Positions 55,676-64,000 of a stretch of 64,000 bases of DNA are shown here, in pieces. The stretch's first letter is position 1. Every line of letters starts with the position of its first letter. The DNA comes from Grimontia sedimenti (GTDB taxonomy: Bacteria > Pseudomonadota > Gammaproteobacteria > Enterobacterales > Vibrionaceae). The DNA is taken from positions 124,001 to 188,000 of the forward strand of contig NZ_JAALDL010000009.1 in the NCBI RefSeq assembly GCF_011045095.1, written 5' to 3'. The notes beneath the pieces are model-generated. The model was not told where the DNA came from and did not search any database. It saw only the letters and a list, made by a program, of their open reading frames with translations. Both the position numbers and the translations under genes were made by a program.

Positions 55676-57154
55676 CTATTTTTCTGGAAACGGAATTGCC
55701 AGTGCTTCCGGGTAACCTCTCAGCGCCGTCAATGATTTCGCTTTCTCCACTACCTGCGCTTCGGTCAATGACTCGGTCAGCGACAGCGTTGGAATATTCC
55801 AACCAACGGGCAATTTCACACCGTGAAGCGCTTCTAGCTGCTCAAGGATGCGGTCAGCGGCTTGCAGTGCGGATGAGGCTTTCACCAACTCGACACGTGC
55901 GTAACGCTCACCTTCAAAGGACGCGTCAGCCGCACGCAAACTCGGATCCTCTCCCGGAATTTGCTGAGCGCCACAAAGCGGCTTTCCACCCACTTCGGCT
56001 CGTTCGAATGCAGGCAGCCAATTGGCGAAATGGGAAATGGCACGGGAAGTACGCTCACGGATTTCAGGCCATTCCCAGCCACCATCCGCTTTCACCACCA
56101 TGCTTTCAGGCAGCGGCGGATAAGCGGTTTCTGCATCACTTTTCACCAAACCACCTTCAAACAAGGTGATCTCCTGCGTCATACCATGAAGCTGGATGAA
56201 GCCTTGTGGGTAAGGCGTGAGTTGCGCCATGCCTTGGGGTGTACCGCGCTCTCCATGAATAATCACTTCTGGCCATTGGCCGGGTTTTGAGGGCCAATGA
56301 GCCACATATGCCGCCTTGTACTCGACCCAACGCTCTCTCGGTGAAGAAACCATATCGTCAAGTTTACCTGTGCGGAAGCCGGCAGCATTGATGAGGTAAT
56401 CGACACATTGCGATACGACGTCGCCTTCTACGTCCTGTGCGTGGATAGTCCAGCCGTCATGCTCTTTGACCACATCAATGACCTTATGACCAAGTTTCAT
56501 CTCACAATATGGTGAGTTTTCAAGCCCCAGGGCAGCAGTGGCGGCCAAACGGAAAACACTCAGACCATATTCCTGAACCACAACGATCGGATATTTAAAA
56601 TTTTCATGGGGCATGTGATGCGCCACAGGAATCATCCATTCCTGAGGCGTTTGAGGCGATTCAGGCAGGGAAAGCTGCGCCAATGCGTCCATGTCTTCGC
56701 GTGAAAACAGCGTGTAATAATCCTCAGGAGGCCCCAATACGGCATTGTTCTGATCTTGCTCAACCAACGCTTTGTAATGCGCGGTAAGTACATCAAGGCG
56801 ATTCAAAATCGCTTCAGGTTCGCCCGGGTCTGAGGTCGGGATAGCAATCACAGTTGGGCGTCGGTTAACAGAGTGCGGGTAGGCTCGGACAGTGGCAATA
56901 GATTGCTCCAACAGTTTCACACACTGCTGTTCAGAAATCTCGCGGTACAGGTTTCCCCCTGCGTGAAGGTGACAAATCGGTGGCCCACTGACGAGGCTTT
57001 CACTGGCTTCAAACAGCACGGTATTGATGCCTAACCCTGACAGCTTCAACGCTGCAGTCGAACCGGCAACACCACCACCCACGATGCCAACAGTAAACGG
57101 TTTGTTTAACGTCAACGCACTACCCTCAACACACAATTCGGTCTTTTCGTTCAT
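55676..57154 (-). CDS. FAD-dependent oxidoreductase, substrate unknown
   Basis: The 492-residue protein has an N-terminal Rossmann motif 'VGIVGGGVAGSTAALKLSGL' followed by 'NTVLFEASESLV', and later 'YLINAAGFRTGKLDDMVSSP', the pattern of D-amino-acid-oxidase-like flavoproteins. No signal peptide or membrane helix. Substrate cannot be read. It lies between bcp and perM on the perM strand, 99 bases downstream of perM. Confidence 0.8.
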   Translation of the reverse strand: MNEKTELCVEGSALTLNKPFTVGIVGGGVAGSTAALKLSGLGINTVLFEASESLVSGPPICHLHAGGNLYREISEQQCVKLLEQSIATVRAYPHSVNRRPTVIAIPTSDPGEPEAILNRLDVLTAHYKALVEQDQNNAVLGPPEDYYTLFSREDMDALAQLSLPESPQTPQEWMIPVAHHMPHENFKYPIVVVQEYGLSVFRLAATAALGLENSPYCEMKLGHKVIDVVKEHDGWTIHAQDVEGDVVSQCVDYLINAAGFRTGKLDDMVSSPRERWVEYKAAYVAHWPSKPGQWPEVIIHGERGTPQGMAQLTPYPQGFIQLHGMTQEITLFEGGLVKSDAETAYPPLPESMVVKADGGWEWPEIRERTSRAISHFANWLPAFERAEVGGKPLCGAQQIPGEDPSLRAADASFEGERYARVELVKASSALQAADRILEQLEALHGVKLPVGWNIPTLSLTESLTEAQVVEKAKSLTALRGYPEALAIPFPEK

Positions 57155-57253
57155 TCTAATCGCAGCCAGTCATTGAGCACTGGCAAAAATAAAGAGAGAC
57201 CCAAATTCAGGTCCCTACTTGTGTTTACTCACTGTATCACGGTGAAGATCATT

Positions 57254-58333
57254 TTAGTTGTTAGTTTCTGCTATTGCTTCTTCCGGTTCATTAGAAGGCA
57301 GCGCATTCCATACTGCTTTCACCAGGGTTGCCAGTGGGATAGCAAAGAAAACACCCCAGAAGCCCCAAAGCCCTCCAAATACCAGTACCGCCACGATGAT
57401 TGCCACAGGGTGCAGATTCACAGCTTCAGAGAAAAGCACCGGCACCAATACATTACCGTCAAGCGCCTGAATAATACCGTATGCCAGCATCAGGTAACCA
57501 AGCTCTGGGCTGATGCCCCATTGGAACAATGCCACCATAAAGATGGGCAAAGTGACCGCTGCTGCACCGATGTAAGGGATGAGCACAGACAAACCTGTTG
57601 CCACACTCAACAGCGCAGCGTAACGGAGGTCCAGAATCGCGAAGGTGATGTAACTGGTGATACCCACGATAATAATTTCCGTCACTTTGCCACGGATGTA
57701 GTTAGAGATTTGTTCATTCATCTCCATCCCTACTTTGTTGGTCAAGCGGCGGTTTCTTGGCAGCAACGAGGTAAACGAACGCATCATTTCCTCTTTGTCC
57801 TTTAGCAGGAAGAAAACCAACAATGGCACCAAAATCAGATATACCGCCAATGCAGCCAGGCTCACCAGCGAAGACAAGGAGCTTTTTACTACGCTTTCAC
57901 CCATACCCAGCACACGGCTTTGCAGTGTGTCGATAAAGGTATTCACCATATGCGGTTGAATCAGTTCAGGGTACTCATCAGGAAGATGGGAAACATAGCT
58001 TTGGAAATCGTTGAACATTTTCGGAATGTCAGCGATAAGGTTGATGATTTGGTTCCAGATAGTTGGCATCAAGCCAAAGCAGGCCAGAATCATAAATCCA
58101 ACGAAAAGCAGCAAAACCAGTATCACCGATAGTGTCCGGTTTAAGCCCAGTCCTACCATTTTGGCGACAGGCCATTCCAGCAGATAGGCCAATACGATAG
58201 CGACGAGAAGTGGGGCAATCAGGTTGCCGAAAAAGTAGATGACTACAAAGCCCATGATGAGCAGTGCAATCAAGCTTACTGCGTGCGGATCTGAGAACCG
58301 TCGTTGATACCAACGGTTAAGCATTTCTAGCAT
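57254..58333 (-). CDS. perM: AI-2E family transporter (PerM)
   Basis: A 359-residue membrane protein with about seven to eight hydrophobic segments and the family motifs 'LLVAIVLAYLLEWPVAKMVG' and 'SVLIPYIGAAAVTLPIFMVA'. Members have been linked to autoinducer-2 export and sodium/proton exchange; the actual substrate is unsettled. A TusA-like gene lies 12 bases upstream, as in relatives. Confidence 0.9.
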   Translation of the reverse strand: MLEMLNRWYQRRFSDPHAVSLIALLIMGFVVIYFFGNLIAPLLVAIVLAYLLEWPVAKMVGLGLNRTLSVILVLLLFVGFMILACFGLMPTIWNQIINLIADIPKMFNDFQSYVSHLPDEYPELIQPHMVNTFIDTLQSRVLGMGESVVKSSLSSLVSLAALAVYLILVPLLVFFLLKDKEEMMRSFTSLLPRNRRLTNKVGMEMNEQISNYIRGKVTEIIIVGITSYITFAILDLRYAALLSVATGLSVLIPYIGAAAVTLPIFMVALFQWGISPELGYLMLAYGIIQALDGNVLVPVLFSEAVNLHPVAIIVAVLVFGGLWGFWGVFFAIPLATLVKAVWNALPSNEPEEAIAETNN

Positions 58334-58345
58334 GTAGTTTCCTGT

Positions 58346-58567
58346 TTATAGTTTGGTGACGTTAATCACCGTCGCTCCCTGAACAGGCTGGCACTCAAAT
58401 TCAAAACCACTCTTCTCCAAGTAGCGGGGAATATCCTTCAAGGCGCCACTGTCCGTAATGTATAGCGCTATTTGCTGTCCTTGCTTCAGTGATGCACAGG
58501 CTCTTTTCGCCAAAAGCAGCGCCATAGGGCAACGCTGCTCACGCAAATCAAGGGATTGAATTTCCAT
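58346..58567 (-). CDS. TusA-family sulfur-carrier-like protein
   Basis: The 73-residue protein has the TusA/SirA fold with the conserved Cys-Pro in 'LDLREQRCPMALLLAKRACA'. The usual motif is Cys-Pro-x-Pro; here the second Pro is Ala, so it may differ in partner or role. Sulfur transfer is inferred from the family. It is coupled with perM. Confidence 0.85.
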   Translation of the reverse strand: MEIQSLDLREQRCPMALLLAKRACASLKQGQQIALYITDSGALKDIPRYLEKSGFEFECQPVQGATVINVTKL

Positions 58568-58738
58568 TCTTTCTCGCTGACCGCTATTATCGTCGGCATT
58601 GTATACTCAAACAACGCGGATAAGTAGTTTGGGTATTCTGACAACCTCGCCGCGAAAGCCAGAACCTCTCGCCCGCCTCGTTGTCTATCTATATCAACAC
58701 CCCAAAGATTTCGCGTGCTGGAGGCACCAACGTCAGTC

Positions 58739-60196
58739 ATGCTGCTTTTCAAAAAAGCCACAACGAGCCTTCTTATTGCATCACTTGCCCTCACATCACC
58801 TGTGATGGCGACGTCGTATAACGATCTCCCCGAAATCGGCACTGCCGCTGCGGGCACCTTGACTGTCCAGAAAGAAATCGAATACGGCGACGCTTATATG
58901 CGGATGCTTCGTGGCAGCCAGCCTATCGTGAATGACCCGGTTTTGTCCGAATACATTTCCGCTTTAGGGGCATCTCTGGTTGCCAATGCTAATGATGTTA
59001 AAACACCTTTTGAGTTTTTTCTGATACGGAATCGTGACATTAATGCTTTCGCCTTTTTTGGTGGTCACGTTGCCTTACACACAGGTCTGTTTCTCCATGC
59101 GCAGAGCGAAAGTGAACTCGCCTCTGTGGTCGCGCACGAAATCGCACACTTAACACAGCGCCACCTAGCCCGTGCCATGGAAGAGCAAGCAAGACAAACA
59201 CCGCTAACCATGGCGGCACTGGTTGGTTCATTGATGCTGGCGATTGCTGCGCCCCAAGCGGGCATTGCTGCGGCTCAAGCCACCACTGCGGCTTCTATTC
59301 AGAGCCAAATCAACTACACCCGCAGCAACGAGAAAGAAGCCGACCGTATTGGTCTGGAAACCCTTTCACGTTCAGGGTTTGATGTAAACGCCATGCCTGT
59401 GTTCTTCACCCGCATGGCTGACCAATACCGCTTTGCATCAAAGCCACCTCAGTTTTTGCTGACTCACCCATTGCCAGACTCACGTATCACTGACTCTCGC
59501 TCCCGTGCGCAGCAATATCCGCAACGTACTGTTCCATTATCACCGGAATACCATCTTGCCCGTGCCCGTGTGATCGCGCGTTTTGCCGGTATCGACAGCG
59601 CGGCTGCCATCGACTGGTTCGATCGCCAGCTTAAAAAGGCCTCCCCTGCCCGCGCTCAATCATTGAACTACGGTAAAGCACTGGTATATATCGACAGCAG
59701 ACAGTTTGACAAAGCCGGAAAGCTTTTAGCTCCGCTTTACAAGGCGCAGCCAAACAATCGCTTCTATTTGGATGCGATGACAGATTTAGATGTCGCACAG
59801 AAACACTATGATGCAGCCCTGAAACGTCTTGAAAAAGCGCTCGCGACCCAACCAAACAATGCCGTGTTGCTTTTGAACCATGATTACGTGTTGGTAAAAG
59901 CAGGGCGTTATGAAGAAGCGATAAAAGGTTTGGTGAAAGTGACACACCGTTTCCCAACCAATACTAACGGTTGGTCATTGCTTCAGGAAGCTTACGACAG
60001 CCATGGTGTCCGCCATGGCGCGCTCGCCGCACAAGCAGAGCTTTATGCCCTTCAAGGACGTTGGCACAAAGCCATTAACAATTACACACAAGCCAGTCAG
60101 CTTGTGGAGCTTGGCAGCCTTGATCAGGCTCGCTACGATGCACGTATAGATCAGCTCAGGGTGCAGGAAGCGCGTTTCGCTGAGTTGCAACGCTAA
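58739..60196 (+). CDS. bepA: Outer-membrane quality-control metalloprotease BepA (M48)
   Basis: BepA degrades or helps assemble stalled outer-membrane proteins such as LptD. I start at the ATG at 58739 (485 residues), which opens a signal peptide ending 'LTSPVMA'; the frame also has a GTG 24 bases upstream. The zinc motif is 'VVAHEIAHLTQRH' (His133, Glu134, His137), with the third-ligand region 'NEKEADRIGLETL'. The C-terminal half has TPR repeats (about 300-480). Confidence 0.94.
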   Translation: MLLFKKATTSLLIASLALTSPVMATSYNDLPEIGTAAAGTLTVQKEIEYGDAYMRMLRGSQPIVNDPVLSEYISALGASLVANANDVKTPFEFFLIRNRDINAFAFFGGHVALHTGLFLHAQSESELASVVAHEIAHLTQRHLARAMEEQARQTPLTMAALVGSLMLAIAAPQAGIAAAQATTAASIQSQINYTRSNEKEADRIGLETLSRSGFDVNAMPVFFTRMADQYRFASKPPQFLLTHPLPDSRITDSRSRAQQYPQRTVPLSPEYHLARARVIARFAGIDSAAAIDWFDRQLKKASPARAQSLNYGKALVYIDSRQFDKAGKLLAPLYKAQPNNRFYLDAMTDLDVAQKHYDAALKRLEKALATQPNNAVLLLNHDYVLVKAGRYEEAIKGLVKVTHRFPTNTNGWSLLQEAYDSHGVRHGALAAQAELYALQGRWHKAINNYTQASQLVELGSLDQARYDARIDQLRVQEARFAELQR

Positions 60197-60238
60197 GTCA
60201 TCGCCCGAACAACAAAATAAAACGAGAAAGGAACTGTC

Positions 60239-60583
60239 ATGTCAGTCACTATTTACCACAACTCCCGTTGCTCAAAGAGCCGCCAAACATTGGCGCTACT
60301 GGAAGAAAAAGGCATTCAGCCAGACGTTGTGGCTTATCTGGAAACGCCGCCATCTGCAGACACACTTAAAACCCTGCTAGAGCAACTGGGCTTCGACTCC
60401 CCACGCCAAATGATGCGCACCAAAGAAGCCATCTATAAAGAGCTACAACTGGCTGACGCGACAGACGAACAATTGATTCTAGCCATGGTTGAAAACCCTA
60501 AGCTAATCGAACGTCCGATTGTTGTTGCGAACGGTAAAGCGGCGATGGGCCGACCACCAGAAAACGTATTGACCATTCTGTAA
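60239..60583 (+). CDS. arsC: ArsC-type arsenate reductase (YfgD-like)
   Basis: The 114-residue protein has the catalytic Cys in 'YHNSRCSKSRQTLALLEEKG' and the conserved Arg in 'NPKLIERPIVVANGKAAMGR'. In this position (after bepA) the family is often the YfgD branch, whose arsenate activity is untested, and no arsenic-resistance genes are near. The stop overlaps the next start (TAATG). Confidence 0.88.
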   Translation: MSVTIYHNSRCSKSRQTLALLEEKGIQPDVVAYLETPPSADTLKTLLEQLGFDSPRQMMRTKEAIYKELQLADATDEQLILAMVENPKLIERPIVVANGKAAMGRPPENVLTIL

Positions 60584-61164
60584 TGACTGAGGTTCTGGTT
60601 CTCTATTACAGCCGACATGGCGGGACAAGAAGCATTGCCCGCCTGATTGCCCGTGGCATCGAAGCATCAGGTGCGGTGGCAAGATTGCGGACCGTCCCTG
60701 ACATTGCCTCCGTTGGCGAAACACCATCTGCTGAGATCCCGGAAGATCCGTACGTGTCGATAGAGGACTTGAAAGCTTGTCATGGTTTGGCGCTCGGAAG
60801 TCCTGTTCGCTTTGGCAACATGGCCGCACCACTCAAACACTTTATCGACAGCACGGCCAAAGAGTGGCTCGCCGGCACCCTGATCGGAAAGCCAGCCATG
60901 GTGTTTACATCAGGCTCGATGTTACATGGCGGTCAGGAAACCACGCTGAACACTATGATGCTGCCCCTGCTTCATCACGGTATGGTGATTGTCGGACTGC
61001 CTCACTCAGAGCCCGCCCTGCACACAACAAAAGGCGGCGGTTCCCCCTACGGCCCTTCACACATCACGGGTGAAGGTCGGCGACAGCCTGATGCTGAAGA
61101 GAAAAACCTCGCCATTTCTGGCGGTAAGCGTCTGGCTGAAATAGCCGCGCGCCTCAAAGATTGA
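60583..61164 (+). CDS. wrbA: NAD(P)H:quinone oxidoreductase, WrbA family
   Basis: The 193-residue flavodoxin-like protein has the FMN-binding loop 'VLYYSRHGGTRSIARLIARG', 'GSPVRFGNMAAPLKHFIDST' and 'VFTSGSMLHGGQETTLNTMM', which match WrbA-type quinone reductases that make two-electron reductions. It overlaps arsC by one base and the next frame by a few bases, so these are co-translated. Confidence 0.88.
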   Translation: MTEVLVLYYSRHGGTRSIARLIARGIEASGAVARLRTVPDIASVGETPSAEIPEDPYVSIEDLKACHGLALGSPVRFGNMAAPLKHFIDSTAKEWLAGTLIGKPAMVFTSGSMLHGGQETTLNTMMLPLLHHGMVIVGLPHSEPALHTTKGGGSPYGPSHITGEGRRQPDAEEKNLAISGGKRLAEIAARLKD

Positions 61165-61181
61165 TAAAAGGAGTTATCCCG

Positions 61182-61595
61182 TTGTTTTCTTCAAGTTCAA
61201 CTCTGAGGCCTCTGGCTCTCGGCGCGTATTTGGCACTGATTGGTTGGGTCGCATTGTGGCACGGTGTGATTTCACCGCACCCACATGTAAACCCAATTGG
61301 TGTGGCAATCGCTTGGATACTTCCTTTGCTATTGCCGCTTTTGGGCATTTTGAAGGGCAAAGCGTATACCCACGCTTGGGCTAATTTCGTTTTGATGTTC
61401 TATTTCCTGCATGCGCTGACCATTCTATGGGTCGATGTGGGAGAGCGCTGGTTGGCTGCTATTGAATTGGTGCTGACTTCTTTCTCGTTTGTCTGCAACG
61501 TGTATTACGCCAAGCGCAAAGGTCAGGAAGAAGGATTGGGACTAAAGAAACTTTCCCAAGTTGAGAAAGAAGAAAAAGCGCGTTTCGAGCAATAA
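61182..61595 (+). CDS. DUF2069 membrane protein
   Basis: The protein has four hydrophobic segments and a charged C-terminal tail ('GLKKLSQVEKEEKARF'), matching DUF2069. I prefer the TTG at 61182 because an AAAGGAG ribosome site lies 8 bases before it (137 residues); a TTG at 61161 is also in frame. Last gene of the bepA-arsC-wrbA run. Function unknown. Confidence 0.82.
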   Translation: MFSSSSTLRPLALGAYLALIGWVALWHGVISPHPHVNPIGVAIAWILPLLLPLLGILKGKAYTHAWANFVLMFYFLHALTILWVDVGERWLAAIELVLTSFSFVCNVYYAKRKGQEEGLGLKKLSQVEKEEKARFEQ

Positions 61596-61615
61596 AGCCA
61601 CAAACCTCAAGCAAT

Positions 61616-61648
61616 AAAAAAGCAGGTTTCTCAACCTGCTTTTTTTGA
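61616..61648. terminator. Bidirectional terminator after the DUF2069 gene
   Basis: AAAAAGCAGGTT/AACCTGCTTTTT with a TCTC loop, followed by more T, between converging genes. Confidence 0.9.
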
Positions 61649-61675
61649 TTCCAACGTATGGGATTTTGAGGGAGC

Positions 61676-62785
61676 TTAGCCAATCCACTCATATTGAATC
61701 GCCGCTTCTGCGGGCTCTGCAACAGGTGTTGGCTCAACAGGCACAATCACACCATCAACACTTTCGGTCACAACAGGAGCTTCTTCCACCAGTGGTTGAG
61801 GCAGTACTTCAACACGACGCAGACGACGGTCTACCATCATCTCATTGTGAAAGATGTCTTCAGACGCTAGCAGGCTGATACGGAAAGTTGCGGTACCATC
61901 AACAATCGACTCCAATCGCAACGAGGCCACTGAGTTTAAGCCTTTCAATGTACGTTCAATAACAAAGAAATCTTCTGCATCATCAAGACCAGACACTTCC
62001 AACGCTTTCGCACCACTGTCAGCAACACCAAGATTCACAGCAAGGCGACCTGCATAGAAGTCAGCCATCTCATCAATCATGGTGGCGAATGCTTGTTCAG
62101 GTGAGCCTGAAGCGCGACCTTCAAAAGGTGCATCCTGACCGATACTTGCTGCATTTGGGAAAAGTTGCCAGCTAATGCGGTTATTGTGCACTTTGACAAC
62201 GGCAACACCTGCCGGGTTGTATCTTGCACTTGCCTGAGCGATAGGTCCTGCGAATCCACCCCAAAGATCAGGAATAGAAACAGCAACCACATCGTCAAAG
62301 TCACCCACAGGCATCAAAACAGGTAAACCGCGGCGTTCGCCTTCCGCTTTCAGCTCGTTGATGAGTGGAGATGCAGATTGTTCCCACACCACATTGCGCT
62401 GAGAAGCATTATCTTCCACCAGCCAGAACAGGACTTCCGGACGCGGAGTGCCCCAGTAAGTCGCTTGAGCTTGCGTTAACAGTGTGCGGATCTTCCGGTC
62501 ATCAAAACCAAGAACCAAAGAACGTTGACCTTCGACATTGCCATAGCCGAGCTGTGTAATGTATTGGTTCACCGTTGGGAGTGCTTTTTGAATAACGGGA
62601 TTGTTACCCACCTCAGACTGGCCAGACGCGCGGATCAATACATCAACAAATGCTGTTTCTTTCGCAGCTTGTTCCGTTGCTGCATCGCTGTCATCCAACA
62701 CCACTTCAGCACTGAACAGTGAAGCGGCCATTGCACTGGTTTGCCCCAGTACGAGTGCCAAAACGAAAATGAAGGTTCGTAACAT
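61676..62785 (-). CDS. DUF2066 exported protein
   Basis: The 369-residue precursor has a signal peptide ending 'TSAMAA' and a DUF2066-type body starting 'SLFSAEVVLDDSDAATEQAA', with 'ETAFVDVLIRASGQSEVGNN' and 'PEVLFWLVEDNASQRN'. The C-terminal 60 residues are proline/glutamate/valine-rich and probably unstructured. Function unknown. Divergent from uraA. Confidence 0.85.
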   Translation of the reverse strand: MLRTFIFVLALVLGQTSAMAASLFSAEVVLDDSDAATEQAAKETAFVDVLIRASGQSEVGNNPVIQKALPTVNQYITQLGYGNVEGQRSLVLGFDDRKIRTLLTQAQATYWGTPRPEVLFWLVEDNASQRNVVWEQSASPLINELKAEGERRGLPVLMPVGDFDDVVAVSIPDLWGGFAGPIAQASARYNPAGVAVVKVHNNRISWQLFPNAASIGQDAPFEGRASGSPEQAFATMIDEMADFYAGRLAVNLGVADSGAKALEVSGLDDAEDFFVIERTLKGLNSVASLRLESIVDGTATFRISLLASEDIFHNEMMVDRRLRRVEVLPQPLVEEAPVVTESVDGVIVPVEPTPVAEPAEAAIQYEWIG

Positions 62786-63047
62786 ATATTTGCCAGATAA
62801 CTCGATTTTTAAACGTTGATCATAAAGTGAAGCCCTACTGTCAGCAATGGCTAAACATCGAAATTGAGCGCTATACCAGTTGCGTACCCTTTAATATTCA
62901 AGCTCTCTTCTATTTCATTGACATTTTTTCCGACAGAAAGTTTGTCTATCAGTGTGAAGTATACTGACAGTATGCAATAGCTCACTTAATTGCCCCTATA
63001 AATCATGATAGTATCCCGCGATTTTTTAAACTTCAGGAAGGTGCGTC
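62786..63047. promoter_or_regulatory. Divergent promoter region between DUF2066 and uraA
   Basis: This 262-base gap must carry promoters in both directions. A short palindrome ACTG-A-CAGT lies near 62967. No PurR box of the type seen before purC was found. Confidence 0.35.
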
Positions 63048-64000
63048 ATGATGCAAGTGTTACAAGGGGCACAAATGCTATTTGTTGCCTTTGGCGCGTT
63101 GGTGCTGGTTCCACTCCTTACGGGACTTGACCCTAACGTCGCTCTTTTCGGTGCCGGTATTGGTACCCTTCTCTTCCAAATCATCACCAAACGTTCTGTC
63201 CCCATTTTCCTCGCTTCCTCTTTTGCCTTTATTGCACCCATCTTGTTCGGTGTTCAGACCTGGGGTATTCCAGCAACCATGGGTGGCCTAATGGCAGCAG
63301 GCTTGGTGTACGTGTGCATGGGCGGATTTATCAAAGTGCGTGGTGTTGGTTTCATCCACAAGCTGCTTCCACCCGTGGTGGTTGGCCCGGTGATCATGGT
63401 GATTGGTTTGGGTCTGGCACCTGCAGCCGTCAACATGGCGGTAGGTAAATCCGGCGACGGTGCCATTCAGCTGGTTGATGGCTCAGTAGCACTTTGGATT
63501 TCAGCAGTTTCGCTCATCACGACCATCGCTGTGTCAGTGTTCGCTAAAGGCTTTTTTAAGCTGGTGCCGATTCTGGCAGGTATCGTGTCAGGCTATGTGG
63601 TTGCGCTTTTCTTTGGCGTGGTTGATTTTTCTCCGGTCCAAAATGCAGCGTGGCTGGCGATGCCAAACTTCACTGCACCGGAATTTAACATCAACGCAAT
63701 CCTGTTCATGATTCCGGTAGCGATTGCGCCGGCCGTTGAGCATGTTGGCGACATGCTGGCGATTTCAAACGTGATCAACAAAGACTACCTGAAAAAACCA
63801 GGGCTTCATCGCACCATGACAGGTGATGGCGTTGCGACGATGGCCGCTTCGATGTTTGGCGCACCACCGAACACCACTTACAGTGAAGTCACAGGCGCTG
63901 TAATGCTCACCCGCGCTTTCAACCCTGCCATCATGACTTGGGGTGCCATTACGGCGATTGTACTGGCATTCGTTGGCAAGTTGGGTGCGATTCTACAGAC
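63048..64000 (+). CDS. uraA: Uracil permease UraA, N-terminal part (3' end outside window)
   Basis: UraA takes up uracil with protons. The frame opens at the ATG at 63048 with an AGGAAGG ribosome site and stays open to the window edge (317 codons of about 410-430 expected). It has the NCS2 motifs: 'FVAFGALVLVPLLTGLDPNV', 'LLPPVVVGPVIMVIGLGLAP' and 'IAPAVEHVGDMLAISNVINK' with the substrate-site Glu, and 'GAPPNTTYSEVTGAVMLTR'. In vibrios upp and purM-purN are usually close by, which would be outside this window. Confidence 0.93.
   Translation, partial: MMQVLQGAQMLFVAFGALVLVPLLTGLDPNVALFGAGIGTLLFQIITKRSVPIFLASSFAFIAPILFGVQTWGIPATMGGLMAAGLVYVCMGGFIKVRGVGFIHKLLPPVVVGPVIMVIGLGLAPAAVNMAVGKSGDGAIQLVDGSVALWISAVSLITTIAVSVFAKGFFKLVPILAGIVSGYVVALFFGVVDFSPVQNAAWLAMPNFTAPEFNINAILFMIPVAIAPAVEHVGDMLAISNVINKDYLKKPGLHRTMTGDGVATMAASMFGAPPNTTYSEVTGAVMLTRAFNPAIMTWGAITAIVLAFVGKLGAILQ

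Noticed and set aside
60239-60583. Arsenic-resistance locus
   Set aside because: Only a single ArsC-like gene is present; no arsB, acr3 or arsenic-type regulator beside it.

Overview
The window looks like a chromosomal segment of a marine Vibrionaceae gammaproteobacterium, perhaps of the Grimontia/Enterovibrio/Photobacterium group; the genus is an inference. Evidence: a Vibrio-type flagellar locus with cheV-cheR, flgA-flgM-flgN and the sheathed-flagellum genes flgO, flgP and flgT; the cysZ-cysK-ptsH-ptsI-crr string next to zipA; a long-form (367-residue) purC next to bamC-dapA; and many small families typical of this group (DUF2057, DUF2956, DUF2897, DUF2069, DUF2066). Almost everything is intact housekeeping DNA. 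No insertion sequence, prophage, CRISPR array or rRNA was seen.

Layout. 1-294: end of an AraC-type regulator. 388-17877: flagellar locus: flgL, flgK, an extra small membrane-protein gene, flgJ back to flgB, then cheR and cheV, all on the minus strand; flgA-flgM-flgN on plus; flgO-flgP on minus; flgT on plus. Good matches to sigma-54 promoters lie before flgB, flgF, flgK and flgA, and a FliA promoter lies before flgM. 17957-18032: tRNA-Arg(CCT). 18274-24865: two copies of a porin-DUF2057 gene pair on either side of gltX, one with a frameshifted DUF2057 gene, plus a 57-residue exported peptide gene. 25396-36476: ligA and zipA, separated by about 8 kb holding an unknown exported protein, secD2-secF2, scsB-scsD and a chitin-type lytic polysaccharide monooxygenase. 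36972-41819: cysZ, cysK and the pts operon. 41909-48609: beta-mannosidase, YfeX-type peroxidase with a YfeZ-like gene, and small conserved genes. 48713-54913: an ArsR-type thiol sensor, an ArsC-like reductase, dapE, an M15 peptidase, purC with a PurR box, bamC and dapA. 55135-64000: bcp, an FAD oxidoreductase, perM, a TusA-like gene, bepA, an arsC-like gene, wrbA, DUF2069, DUF2066 and the start of uraA.

How the genes work together. The left third builds and regulates a polar sheathed flagellum: rod, hook, P and L rings, H/T-ring proteins, the anti-sigma factor and chemotaxis coupling. The middle combines envelope functions (porins, protein export, periplasmic thiol chemistry, chitin oxidation, division anchor ZipA) with PTS sugar uptake. 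The right part holds lysine and purine biosynthesis, outer-membrane assembly quality control (BamC, BepA) and peroxide defence (Bcp).

The least explained features are the duplicated porin modules, with a shared hairpin-loop sequence in both mRNA leaders and a conserved terminator-like hairpin inside each operon; the cargo inserted between ligA and zipA; and the clustered inverted repeats next to a BigR/HlyU-like sensor gene. Nothing in the window is clearly a new defence or mobile system.
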